This document shows positions 17,863-25,729 of a stretch of DNA of 64,000 nucleotides, piece after piece; positions within the stretch are counted from its first letter, which is position 1; every line of letters begins with the position of its first letter. The notes beneath the pieces were generated by a model. That model did no database searches. It was given only the letters and a program-made list of their open reading frames with translations, and was not told the origin of the DNA. The DNA comes from CAVVDT01 sp963747005. Lineage in GTDB: Bacteria > Pseudomonadota > Alphaproteobacteria > Rhizobiales > Aestuariivirgaceae. Where the stretch lies: positions 428,782 to 492,781 of the forward strand of contig CAVVDT010000007.1 in NCBI GenBank assembly GCA_963747005.1, given 5' to 3'. The translations under genes were made by a program, and so were the position numbers.

Positions 17863-18486
17863 ATGTATCGACTTCATACCAGCATGGGCTCGGGCGGTTT
17901 TGCGGTTGAGGCCGTGATGGCCGAACTGGGTGTCAAGTACCAGCTCGTGCATGTCGACCTGGCGGCCGGCGAGCACCGGTCGGCGGCATTCCTCGAACTC
18001 AATCCGATGGCGCAGGTGCCGGTGTTCGAGGTGCCGGGGGGCAAGGTAATGACCAAATCGGCGGCCATGGTGCTCTTTCTGGTGGACCGCCACACCAGCC
18101 CGCGCCTGGCGCCGGCCGTCGGTTCCGCGGCGCGCGCCGACTTCCTGCGCTGGCTGTTCTTCTTCGTGCAGGTCTACGGCACCGACCTCAGGATCTATTA
18201 TCCCGAGCGCTATACCAGCGACCCCGGCGGGGCCGAGGCGGTGAAGGCAGCGGCGACGGCTGCCATGAACCGCGAATTCGCCATCATCGACGAGGCCATC
18301 GGCACCTCGGCCTACATGCTCGGCGCGCGGTATTCGGCGCTCGATCCCTATCTCACCATGCTCGCCCACTGGCATCCCGACGTGGCCGGCCTCCTCAAAT
18401 CCTGCAAGAACATTGCGCGACTGGCTGAAAAGGTGAAGGCACGCAAGGCGATCAGGGCGATTGCCGGCGATCACAAGCTGTGGTGA
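17863..18486 (+). CDS. glutathione S-transferase family protein
   Basis: The product has 207 residues, starting at an ATG preceded by GGAGGCAGG. The N-terminal thioredoxin-like half has LNPMAQVPVFEV with the cis-proline and the TKSAAMVLFL glutathione-binding segment (usually E/D-S; here K-S-A). An all-helical C-terminal half follows. The catalytic N-terminal residue is probably Ser7 or Ser10 of HTSMGSGG. It fits small bacterial GSTs with detoxification or dehalogenation roles; the substrate is unknown. The stop overlaps the convergent SahR-like gene by 16 bp. Confidence 0.85.
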   Translation: MYRLHTSMGSGGFAVEAVMAELGVKYQLVHVDLAAGEHRSAAFLELNPMAQVPVFEVPGGKVMTKSAAMVLFLVDRHTSPRLAPAVGSAARADFLRWLFFFVQVYGTDLRIYYPERYTSDPGGAEAVKAAATAAMNREFAIIDEAIGTSAYMLGARYSALDPYLTMLAHWHPDVAGLLKSCKNIARLAEKVKARKAIRAIAGDHKLW

Positions 18487-19433
18487 ACACCATCGGGCCC
18501 GACCAGCCACAGGCGCACCGCCAGACCTTCGGCACCTGACCGGGCGGGCGGATCGAGCGTCTCGCTGGCCAGAATCTTCAGACCGGCACGGCGCAGCCAG
18601 CCGGCCATGGCCTGATCGGCGATGCCGAGGCGGCGGTGGGCGTGTTCGTCGCGCAGGAATTCCAGCTCGTGCGGGGCGAAATCGACGATCAGCATGCGAC
18701 CGGTCGGGGCGAGCACGCGGGCGGCCTCGTGCAGGGCGCGGGCCGGATCGTCGAGATAATGCAGGACCTGGTGCAGGGTGATGAGGTCGGCGGCGCCGGT
18801 GGAAAAGGGCAGGGCCATGATGTCGCCCTGGCGTATCTGGGCGCGGCGTTCATGGCCCACCTCCAGGTTGGCGCGGGCCATGGCCAGCATGTCGCGGGAC
18901 TGGTCGATCCCCACCGCCTGCTCGGCGAGCCCCGAGAACATTTGCAGGACCCGGCCGGTGCCGGTGCCGAGGTCGAGGAACAGGCCGACGCGGGCCTCTC
19001 CCACCAGAGCCTTCATGGCGGCCTCGACCTTGTCCTCCGACACGTGCAGCGACCGTAACTGGTCCCAGTTGGCGGCGTTGGCGCTGAAATAGGTCATGGC
19101 GGCGGCGCGGCGCTCGGCGATCACCTCGGCGAGGCGCACACGATCGCGTTCGAGCACCTCGTCGTCGGAAGGGAGCAGGGCGAGGATGGCGCGGGCGAGA
19201 TCGGCCGGACGGCCGTGCTCGGCGAGACGGAAGAGCACCCAGCTTGCCTCCTTGTAGCGCTCCAGCAGCCCCGCCTCGACCATCAGTTTCAGGTGGCGCG
19301 AGACCCGCGGCTGGCTGTGCCCGAGCACGCGGGTGATCTCGCTGACGTTGAATTCGCCTTCGGACAGCAAATGCAGCAGGCGCAATCGGGTCGTCTCGCC
19401 CGCTGCGCGCAGGCCGGCAAGCAGTTTTTCCAT
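18471..19433 (-). CDS. ArsR-family regulator fused to SAM-methyltransferase-like domain (SahR-type)
   Basis: The 320-residue product from ATG 19433 has an N-terminal ArsR winged helix (about residues 1-90; FNVSEITRVLGHSQPRVSRHLK is the recognition region, written here as its start and end only in part). A class I methyltransferase fold follows, with motif I LDLGTGTGRVL and later ALPFSTGAADLI. Proteobacterial SahR has this architecture: its effector domain binds S-adenosylhomocysteine and it represses methionine/SAM-cycle genes such as metF, metH and ahcY. metF, a corrinoid protein and a homocysteine methyltransferase lie within 19 kb, so that role fits well. I did not identify a convincing operator. 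Plain ArsR-methyltransferase fusions with other roles are the alternative. Confidence 0.84.
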   Translation of the reverse strand: MEKLLAGLRAAGETTRLRLLHLLSEGEFNVSEITRVLGHSQPRVSRHLKLMVEAGLLERYKEASWVLFRLAEHGRPADLARAILALLPSDDEVLERDRVRLAEVIAERRAAAMTYFSANAANWDQLRSLHVSEDKVEAAMKALVGEARVGLFLDLGTGTGRVLQMFSGLAEQAVGIDQSRDMLAMARANLEVGHERRAQIRQGDIMALPFSTGAADLITLHQVLHYLDDPARALHEAARVLAPTGRMLIVDFAPHELEFLRDEHAHRRLGIADQAMAGWLRRAGLKILASETLDPPARSGAEGLAVRLWLVGPDGVHHSL

Positions 19434-19651
19434 CGCCCCTCGCGTTGCCCCATAGCCCCATGCGGGGTGCAGTTCACGATCACTTGTTGTACGTCGGCTG
19501 GTGACATTTAACCAAAAAAAAGACATAGTGGAGCGACAAGTATACCGCACGCTCCAATCATGCGGTCGCCGGTATGTTGCCGATGCGGTGGTATTGGACG
19601 GTCAGTCGAAGTGTGATAGTCCGATCGAATGGAACTGAATTATTGGTCCAG

Positions 19652-20644
19652 ATGAGCGATTTACCCCCCATGCCGAGGTCCACAGCAACGCATGCCCGAG
19701 GGCGTGTCCGGCGCCTGCTTGTTCCGCTCGTCGTCGCCGCGACCTGTGGCGCCGCCGGCGTGGCGAGCGCCGAATCGGGGGTGGTCAGGGCATGGCGCCA
19801 CGACAACGAGGCGGCGCGGCCGACGAGTTCGCTTCTGGCGGTGCTGAGAGGATCGTCCGGGGATCAGGCACAGGCGGCCGACAAGACCGTCGTGACGCCG
19901 GTGGCCGATACCACGATCAAGGCGCCGGCCATGAAGACCAGGGCGCTCGCCAAGGCTGATGCGGCCGTGGTGGTCGATCCCCTGGGCGCATCGGACTACG
20001 ATCCGCTGGAACCCGTCAACCGGGTGCTGTTCGGCATCAACGAGGCCATCGACATGGTGGTGCTCAGGCCGGTGAGCTTCGTCTACCGCACCGTCGTGCC
20101 GCGCCCCTTGCGCCTTGGCATCGCCAACATGGTGGCCAATGCTTACGCGCCGGTGACCTTCGCCAACGATCTGCTGCAGGGCGATACCAAGGCCGCCAAG
20201 ACCACCCTGGTGCGCTTCATGGTCAATTCGACTGCCGGGTTCGCCGGTCTGGTGGATGCCGCCGCGGCTGCCGGCCTGCAACCGCGCTACGAGGATTTCG
20301 GCCAGACGCTCGCCGTCTGGGGCGCAGGCCCCGGTCCTTATCTGGTGGTGCCGGCGCTGGGGCCGACAACGGTGCGCGACGGTGCCGGGCGCATCGTCGA
20401 TATCGTGTTCAATCCGCTGACCTGGATCCTTTGGGAATATCCGATCATCGAGCGCGCAACACCGACCATGGCGGTGGTGGTAACGACGCATGAGAGCATC
20501 ATGGACGAGCTCCAGGCCATGCGGAAGACGTCGCCGGATTTCTATGCTTCGATCCGCGACATCTATCTCCGCAAGCGTGAGGCAGACATTGCCAACGGCA
20601 CGACGCCGGACGCAATTCTAGAGCCCATCAACCCGAGCAACTGA
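19652..20644 (+). CDS. MlaA/VacJ family outer-membrane phospholipid-retention protein
   Basis: The product has 330 residues from ATG 19652 (an ATG at 19670 is also possible). The MlaA core is clear: YDPLEPVNRVLFGINEAID, then VVPRPLRLGIANM, NDLLQGD, YEDFGQTLAVWG and PYLVVPALGP. MlaA sits in the outer membrane and removes mislocalised phospholipid, passing it to periplasmic MlaC. The signal region RRLLVPLVVAATCGAAG contains a Cys, but the preceding residues are not a canonical lipobox, so lipidation is uncertain. An unusually long Ala/Thr-rich spacer (about residues 50-110) precedes the domain. Two MlaC-like genes follow immediately. Divergent from the SahR-like gene. Confidence 0.9.
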   Translation: MSDLPPMPRSTATHARGRVRRLLVPLVVAATCGAAGVASAESGVVRAWRHDNEAARPTSSLLAVLRGSSGDQAQAADKTVVTPVADTTIKAPAMKTRALAKADAAVVVDPLGASDYDPLEPVNRVLFGINEAIDMVVLRPVSFVYRTVVPRPLRLGIANMVANAYAPVTFANDLLQGDTKAAKTTLVRFMVNSTAGFAGLVDAAAAAGLQPRYEDFGQTLAVWGAGPGPYLVVPALGPTTVRDGAGRIVDIVFNPLTWILWEYPIIERATPTMAVVVTTHESIMDELQAMRKTSPDFYASIRDIYLRKREADIANGTTPDAILEPINPSN

Positions 20645-20663
20645 AGCGCAAGAGGACGTGATC

Positions 20664-21263
20664 ATGTCGCATGACAACGCCATCCGGGCACGGATGACGA
20701 GGCGGGGACTGGTTTTGGGAGCGGCGGTGGCGGCGATGGCCGGGCTGGTGCGCACCCCCGCCGCGATGGCTGGATCGGCCGCCGAATCCTTCGTTGAGCG
20801 GGTGGGCGCGGGCGTTTTGAATGCCGCCAACGCCGGCTCGGTCTCCGCCTTCCGCTCGCTGTTGCGGCAAAACGCCGACATCAGCTCGATTGCCCTGTTT
20901 TCGCTTGGGCCGTATCGCAGGAAGCTGCCGGCCAGCCGGCGGAGCGAGTATTACAGGCTGGTGGAAGACTACATTTCCGGCGTGTTCGCTGCCCATGCCA
21001 AGAGCCTGCAGGGCCAGGGCCTGAAGGCGAGCGGCAGCCGCGATGCCTCCGACAGCGTCATCGTCACCTCGAACTTCAAGGCCGCCAGCGGGCGCAACGT
21101 GCCGGTGATCTGGCGGCTGGTGAAGCGCGGCGGCGGCTACAAGGTGTTCGACGTCAATGTCGAGGGCATCTGGCTGGCCACCACCCAGAAGACCAACTTC
21201 ATTTCCGTTCTCAAGCAGCACAACGGCGACTTCAACGCTCTGCTTGCTTATCTGAAGCAGTAG
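20664..21263 (+). CDS. MlaC-family periplasmic lipid-binding protein, copy 1
   Basis: A 199-residue exported protein. The N terminus TRRGLVLGAAVAAMAGLV...AMAG is a signal peptide with a twin-arginine-like start. The mature part follows the MlaC (Ttg2D) pattern: SFVERVG, SIALFSLGPYRRKL, YYRLVEDYI, and a C-terminal WRLVKRGGGYKVFDVNVEGIW. MlaC ferries phospholipids between MlaA and the inner-membrane MlaFEDB complex. It starts 19 bp after mlaA, so both are probably co-transcribed. A GTG two codons upstream is an alternative start. Confidence 0.87.
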   Translation: MSHDNAIRARMTRRGLVLGAAVAAMAGLVRTPAAMAGSAAESFVERVGAGVLNAANAGSVSAFRSLLRQNADISSIALFSLGPYRRKLPASRRSEYYRLVEDYISGVFAAHAKSLQGQGLKASGSRDASDSVIVTSNFKAASGRNVPVIWRLVKRGGGYKVFDVNVEGIWLATTQKTNFISVLKQHNGDFNALLAYLKQ

Positions 21264-21314
21264 CCGGGATTGCTGCCGAATGGCCCCCGGCGAGCGGATG
21301 GACTGGTGAAGGCG

Positions 21315-21893
21315 ATGCATACCCGCCGGCATTTCATGCTCATGGCCGCTGCCGCGGTCGTGGGCAGTGCCGGCGCCGGTGCAGACGAGGCGGTGGCCGC
21401 CGGTGCGGCCATACGCTACATGCAACGGGTTGCCGCCGATCTCATCGCCGCCCAGCGCGACGGACGGCCTGCCGCCTATTACCGTGTCATCACCCGCCAT
21501 GCCGATCTGCCGGCCATTTCGCTCTATTCGCTCGGCCAGTACCAGAGCCAGTTGCCCAAATCCAAGCGTTACGCCTTCTACCGCGGCGTCGCCGGGTTCA
21601 TGTCGCGCTATTTCGCCGATCAGGCCAAGGACTACCGGGTGGTCAAGGCGGAGTTTTCTCCAACGACCCGCCAGGACGGCGACTTCACGCTGGTCGACAG
21701 CAAGCTCACGCTGGCCTCGGGCAGCACCTACAACGTTGCCTGGCGGCTGGCACGGCGGCGTTCGGGCTACCGGATTGCCGATATCCGGGTGCTGGGATTC
21801 TCGCTGGTCTACCTGCAGCAGCGCATCTTCCAGTCCTACATCTCCAAAAAAGGCGGCGACGTCGGGGCCCTGGTCGCGGCGCTGACGCGATAG
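21315..21893 (+). CDS. MlaC-family periplasmic lipid-binding protein, copy 2
   Basis: A 192-residue paralogue of the preceding gene starting MHTRRHFMLMAAAAVVGS, a signal peptide with a twin-arginine-like start. Shared MlaC features include AISLYSLGQYQSQLP, YRGVAGFMSRYFADQ and a WRLARRRSGYRIADIRVLG end. It lies 51 bp after copy 1 on the same strand and is followed at once by a long palindromic repeat that probably ends the transcript. Two adjacent diverged copies, with a third at 24136, suggest specialised lipid carriers rather than simple redundancy. Confidence 0.84.
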   Translation: MHTRRHFMLMAAAAVVGSAGAGADEAVAAGAAIRYMQRVAADLIAAQRDGRPAAYYRVITRHADLPAISLYSLGQYQSQLPKSKRYAFYRGVAGFMSRYFADQAKDYRVVKAEFSPTTRQDGDFTLVDSKLTLASGSTYNVAWRLARRRSGYRIADIRVLGFSLVYLQQRIFQSYISKKGGDVGALVAALTR

Positions 21894-22003
21894 AGCATGA
21901 TGCCGAAAAGTGGAAGCCACTTTTCGGATAACATCATGCTCAACTTATTGGAATCGATCAGGTTCATGACTTTGGATCAATTCGATCCAAAGTCATCCTG
22001 ATC
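21894..22003. repeat. double intergenic palindrome of a Rhizobiales-type repeat family
   Basis: Two successive inverted repeats fill the gap between convergent genes. The first (21894-21941) pairs AGCATGATG..CCGAAAAGTGG with CCACTTTTCGG..CATCATGCT around a 3-nt loop. The second (about 21956-22003) pairs ATGACTTTGGATC with GATCCAAAGTCAT inside GATCAGG/CCTGATC arms. Sequences of this style recur between genes in many Rhizobiales. The hairpins could also serve as a bidirectional terminator. Confidence 0.8.
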
Positions 22004-22716
22004 TAGCCGCCGATCATCCGTCCGTCGCCCGGCGCAAAGCCGCGCGGGCCAGCAGACGGGTCGAAATCGAGGCATGGCAGGGGGGAATTCCCGTCGTCCA
22101 TGATGAGGGGGATTTCGGTGCAGCCGAGCACCACGGCATCACATCCCGAGGCCTGCATGCGGGTGATGACGCGCTGGTGGCAGGCGACGGCCTCGGGGCT
22201 GAAAACGCCTTCGACCAGTTCTTCCATGATGAAGCGGTTGATCTCGTCGCGCTCGGCCGGATCGGGTCGCAGATAGCCGATGGCATGCGCTGAAAGCCTT
22301 TCGGGATAGACTTCGCTGTTCACCAGCCAGCTTGTGCCGATGAGGCCGAGGCGCCGAAACCCGCGGCGGGCGGCCTCGGCGGCGACGACTTCGGCGATGT
22401 TGAGCCACGGCAACGGCGAGCGCGGTTCGACCCACGGCATGGCCTGATGGATGGTGTTGTCGGGCGAGATGAGGAAATCGGCGCCGCTGCGCCTGAGCTT
22501 TTCCGCCGAGGCGAGCATCAACGCCGCTACGCCCGGCCAGTCGCCGGCCTCCAGAAGGGCCTCGTAGGCGGCAAGCGAGAGGGAATGAAGCGAGATTTCA
22601 GGATGGGCGTGTTGGCCCATCAGGGCACCTGCCTCGAGGCAGATGGTGCGGTAGCACAGGGCCGCACCCTCGGCGGAACAGGCGACGATGCCGATGTGAC
22701 GCGCCACCGGGTTCAC
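22003..22716 (-). CDS. aspartate/glutamate racemase family protein
   Basis: A 237-residue member of the Asp/Glu/hydantoin racemase superfamily. The second catalytic block LGCTEIPLI keeps its cysteine, but the first, normally a Cys or Thr before NT, reads SPDNTIH, with Asp at the first catalytic position. That suggests altered stereochemistry or a racemase acting on non-standard substrates. The ATG overlaps the stop of the enoyl-CoA hydratase gene (ATGA), so the pair is co-translated. Substrate not predictable. Confidence 0.83.
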   Translation of the reverse strand: MNPVARHIGIVACSAEGAALCYRTICLEAGALMGQHAHPEISLHSLSLAAYEALLEAGDWPGVAALMLASAEKLRRSGADFLISPDNTIHQAMPWVEPRSPLPWLNIAEVVAAEAARRGFRRLGLIGTSWLVNSEVYPERLSAHAIGYLRPDPAERDEINRFIMEELVEGVFSPEAVACHQRVITRMQASGCDAVVLGCTEIPLIMDDGNSPLPCLDFDPSAGPRGFAPGDGRMIGG

Positions 22717-23486
22717 GCCTTGCGCCGGAAGCGGGCGCGCGCGGCGGCAAAATCCTCCGACATCCAGGCGACGAGCTGCTGGTCCTTGTCGAGGGCGGAC
22801 AACGCGAATTCACCGGCATGGGCGGCGGCGGCGATCTGGCGCTTGATCATGCGGGCGGCGGTGCGGGGAAAGGACGCGATGCGCTCGGCCATGGCCAGGG
22901 CTTCGTGCAGCGCCCGGCCGGGTTCGGCGAGGCGGTCGGCAAAGCCCAGCTTCAGGGCCTCCTCGCCGCTCCATTCATCGCCCGCCAGCAACAGGCGGCG
23001 GGTGGCCTGCACGCCGACAAGGCTCACCAGGCGCGGCACCGAATGCCAGCCCATGTTGTGGGCGACCTGGATCTCGGGGGCGGCAAAGCGGGCGTTGGCG
23101 GCGGCGATACGGAAGTCCAGCATGGCCGCCAGCGCCAGGCCGCCGGCGAGACAAGGCCCCTCGATGGCGGCGATGGTCGGGGCCTCGATCCCCGACCAGG
23201 CGCGGGCAAGGCGCGGCCCGTGCTCGGCCAGCATGCGGCGCTCGGGGAGATCCATGGCGGCGAGGCGGTCGAAGGCTTCATCGGCCAGATCCATGCCGGC
23301 GGAAAACAGGGTGGGCGTGCCGGTCAGCACCACGGCGGCCACCCGGGCATCGGTCTCGAAGCCGCGGGCGGCATCGGCAAGCGCATCCATGATGGCAAAC
23401 GACATGGCGTTGGCGCGTGCCCCGCGGTCGAGGCGCACGATGGCGATGGCGCCTTGATGCTCGATGGAAACGGCCTTGTCAGTCAT
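22713..23486 (-). CDS. enoyl-CoA hydratase/isomerase family protein
   Basis: A 257-residue crotonase-fold protein. The oxyanion-hole segments are GTPTLFSAGMDL and IEGPCLAGGLALAAMLDFRIA, and a catalytic-type Glu is present in FAAPEIQVAHNMG. The position of the second acid is unclear, so hydratase versus isomerase or hydrolase cannot be settled. It is the first gene of a two-gene unit with the racemase-like gene, coupled by a 4-bp overlap. The coupling to a racemase suggests catabolism of an acyl-CoA or amino-acid derivative. Confidence 0.86.
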   Translation of the reverse strand: MTDKAVSIEHQGAIAIVRLDRGARANAMSFAIMDALADAARGFETDARVAAVVLTGTPTLFSAGMDLADEAFDRLAAMDLPERRMLAEHGPRLARAWSGIEAPTIAAIEGPCLAGGLALAAMLDFRIAAANARFAAPEIQVAHNMGWHSVPRLVSLVGVQATRRLLLAGDEWSGEEALKLGFADRLAEPGRALHEALAMAERIASFPRTAARMIKRQIAAAAHAGEFALSALDKDQQLVAWMSEDFAAARARFRRKA

Positions 23487-23520
23487 GGCGCCGGGGGCCT
23501 TTCGCTGTTAATCAGGGTGC

Positions 23521-24024
23521 ATGGTAGAAGATGAATTGCGTCCGGGGGAAGAGCGTGCGGGTATCGATCCGGCAGAAATGCCGGGCGATGCGGCTGTCTG
23601 CTTCATCGGCCATCTGTCGACACCGTGGGCGAGCCGCGAGGATTGCCCCAAGAACCTCAGGCAGGCGCGCGAGAAGGCCAGGGCAATGGAGGGTACGCGC
23701 TTTGCAATTAGGGTCGATGCGGCCTTCCGGGCGGGCCTTCAGGGCATCGAGGCGGGCGACTGGATCGTGGTGCTCTACTGGATGCACCAGGCGAGGCGCG
23801 ATCTCGTGGTACAGGCGCCGCGCCATGCCGATCATGTGAGCGGGGTGTTTTCGCTGCGCTCGCCGGTGCGCCCCAATCCCATTGCGATGGCGGTCGTCAA
23901 GGTGCTCGCCATCGACCGACCGCTCGGCATCCTCGACATCGACGCCATCGATTGCATGAACGGCACCCCGCTCATCGACATAAAGCCGTGGCTGCCGGCC
24001 ATCGACGCGCCGGCGAACGATTGA
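23521..24024 (+). CDS. TrmO/TsaA-family SAM-dependent tRNA methyltransferase
   Basis: A 167-residue protein with the compact beta-barrel TrmO (UPF0066) signatures: IGHLSTPW near residue 30, then VFSLRSPVRPNPIAMAVVKV and TPLIDIKPWLP. TrmO methylates N6 of t6A37 in tRNA-Thr using SAM. Shorter TsaA-like relatives without the extra C-terminal domain, like this one, may have other targets. It is divergent from the enoyl-CoA hydratase gene with only 34 bp between starts. Confidence 0.83.
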   Translation: MVEDELRPGEERAGIDPAEMPGDAAVCFIGHLSTPWASREDCPKNLRQAREKARAMEGTRFAIRVDAAFRAGLQGIEAGDWIVVLYWMHQARRDLVVQAPRHADHVSGVFSLRSPVRPNPIAMAVVKVLAIDRPLGILDIDAIDCMNGTPLIDIKPWLPAIDAPAND

Positions 24025-24135
24025 TCTCACCCGAAGCGTGACGTACCTGTCACAGGCATGGCCCAATACTTGCTTGCAGGCGATGCAATTCGGGACTTGC
24101 CCGGCGGCAAGGGTGTGTTCAAGCGAGGTGAAGCC

Positions 24136-24717
24136 ATGAGTCTGTCTCACTATTTTCCCCACGCGGCACGAGACAAGGCGGTCGAAGCCGTTCTCGCCCT
24201 TTGCCTGGGCCTGATGCTGACACTCGGCGGCAACGAGGCCTGGGCGGGAAGCTGTATCGCCGCGGGCGTCGTCGAGCGGACGACCAGTGCCCTGCAGGTG
24301 GCGGCACGCGACGGCTCGGTCAGCGCCTATACGCGGGTGCTGCGGCGCCATGCCAGCGTAACCGGCCTTGCCCTGTTCGCGCTCGGTCCCTACCGCCGCA
24401 ACCTGAAAGGTCCTCTCAGGGGCGAGTATATCCGCCTTGCCACCCGCTACATGGGCCGCGTGATGGTCGACTATGGCCATCAGATCCTCGACGGCAAACT
24501 GGCGATCGAGGACTGTTTCCCGCAGAACGGGGCGATGCTGGTCAAGAGTCGCATCGGCGCGACCCACTTGACCTGGCGGGTGTCGGGTGAGCGCATCAGC
24601 GATGTCAAGGTGGAGGGTATCTGGCTGGCGTTGACGCTGCGTTCAACCTTCGTTCACGTGATGCGCGACAATGGCGGCGATCCGCAGGCCCTGATCAGAT
24701 ATCTGGGCAAGAGCTAG
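24136..24717 (+). CDS. MlaC-family periplasmic lipid-binding protein, copy 3
   Basis: A 193-residue protein from an ATG preceded by GAGGTGAAG. A long signal peptide (about residues 1-36, ending NEAWAGSC) is followed by MlaC-type blocks: SVTGLALFALGPYRRNL, YIRLATRYMGRVM and VSGERISDVKVEGIW. It is closer in motif spelling to copy 1 (SIALFSLGPYRRKL, VNVEGIW) than to copy 2. Two mature-region cysteines (SCIAAG, EDCFPQ) could form a disulfide not seen in the other copies. It stands alone 2.2 kb from the mlaA-mlaC unit. Confidence 0.82.
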   Translation: MSLSHYFPHAARDKAVEAVLALCLGLMLTLGGNEAWAGSCIAAGVVERTTSALQVAARDGSVSAYTRVLRRHASVTGLALFALGPYRRNLKGPLRGEYIRLATRYMGRVMVDYGHQILDGKLAIEDCFPQNGAMLVKSRIGATHLTWRVSGERISDVKVEGIWLALTLRSTFVHVMRDNGGDPQALIRYLGKS

Positions 24718-24729
24718 ATCCTTTGAAAC

Positions 24730-25629
24730 TCAGCGTCGCGCACCGGCAAGGCCGATGGCGCTCGAAACGCCGCCCTGAGGCATGCTGGCCGGATCGCGGC
24801 GTCGCCAGGTTCCGAGATCGACCTCGGCCAGAAAATCCGTCATCAGCGCATTGAAGTGGGCCGGTTCCTCCAGATTGAGGGCATGTCCCGAGCCCGGCAG
24901 GACGCAGAGGCGGGCCGCCGGCATGATCGACTTCAGCCACAGGTTGACATCGAGGCATGAGAGGTCCTCATCGCCCGCCATGAGCAGCACCGGGGTTTCG
25001 AGGCTGGCCAGCCGGTCCTTGAAATCGCGCAACGAGGCGCGGCCGGCCTGCACCCGTTCGAGGGTGTGGGCAGCGGCATGGGCGGGACGGGCCGCCATGC
25101 GCCTCACTTCCGCGGCCCAGGCGAGGGGGTCCTTGCTGAGGAGGTGGATGCGGGTCGGCCCGTGCCACATGGCCTCGGCGGGGATGGCGTCTGACTTCAA
25201 GAGGCGCACCGCCAGCGCGCGGGCCTCGGCAAGGAAGGTTTCGCGACCGCTTGCGCCCGAGCCCGAACCGCCCGAGGCGGCGACAACCGCGGTGATGCGC
25301 TCCGGTGCCCGCATGGCGAGCTTGAGGGCGGTATAGGCGCCCATGGAGAGACCCACCACGTGGGCTTTCTCGCAGCCGAGATGGTCGAGCAGGGCGAGGG
25401 CGTCGTCTTCGGCCTGTTGCTGGCCGTAGAAGTCGGGGTCTTCAGGGGCATCGGAGGGCGGATAGCCGCGAGCCGCAAGCGTTATGCAGCGATAACGGCG
25501 ACAGAGGGCCGAAACCTGGCCGCGCCAGCTTTCGTGGTCGCCCGCGAATTCGTGCAGGAAGAGGCAGGGCCTGCCACTTCCCGTCACCTCGTAATGCAGG
25601 CCCACGCCCTGGCGTTCGATCCGCGGCAT
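24730..25629 (-). CDS. alpha/beta hydrolase
   Basis: The 299-residue product starts at ATG 25629, preceded by AAAGGAGAGG. A classical alpha/beta-hydrolase: oxyanion region FLHEFAGDHESW, nucleophile elbow GLSMGA, acid in MAGDEDLSC, and catalytic His in GSGHALNLEE. The overall form resembles 3-oxoadipate enol-lactonase and proline-iminopeptidase-like enzymes, but the substrate is not clear. It is divergent from the 5-oxoprolinase gene with about 100 bp between the starts, so a joint promoter region is likely. Confidence 0.88.
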   Translation of the reverse strand: MPRIERQGVGLHYEVTGSGRPCLFLHEFAGDHESWRGQVSALCRRYRCITLAARGYPPSDAPEDPDFYGQQQAEDDALALLDHLGCEKAHVVGLSMGAYTALKLAMRAPERITAVVAASGGSGSGASGRETFLAEARALAVRLLKSDAIPAEAMWHGPTRIHLLSKDPLAWAAEVRRMAARPAHAAAHTLERVQAGRASLRDFKDRLASLETPVLLMAGDEDLSCLDVNLWLKSIMPAARLCVLPGSGHALNLEEPAHFNALMTDFLAEVDLGTWRRRDPASMPQGGVSSAIGLAGARR

Positions 25630-25729
25630 TGCCTCTCCTTTCACTGCAGAAGCAATTTCCACCCGGCAGTTGCGCGGATCAAGGCTTGTGTGGCAGGCAG
25701 GGGCCGCAACAGGCGGAAAGGCAGCGGCC

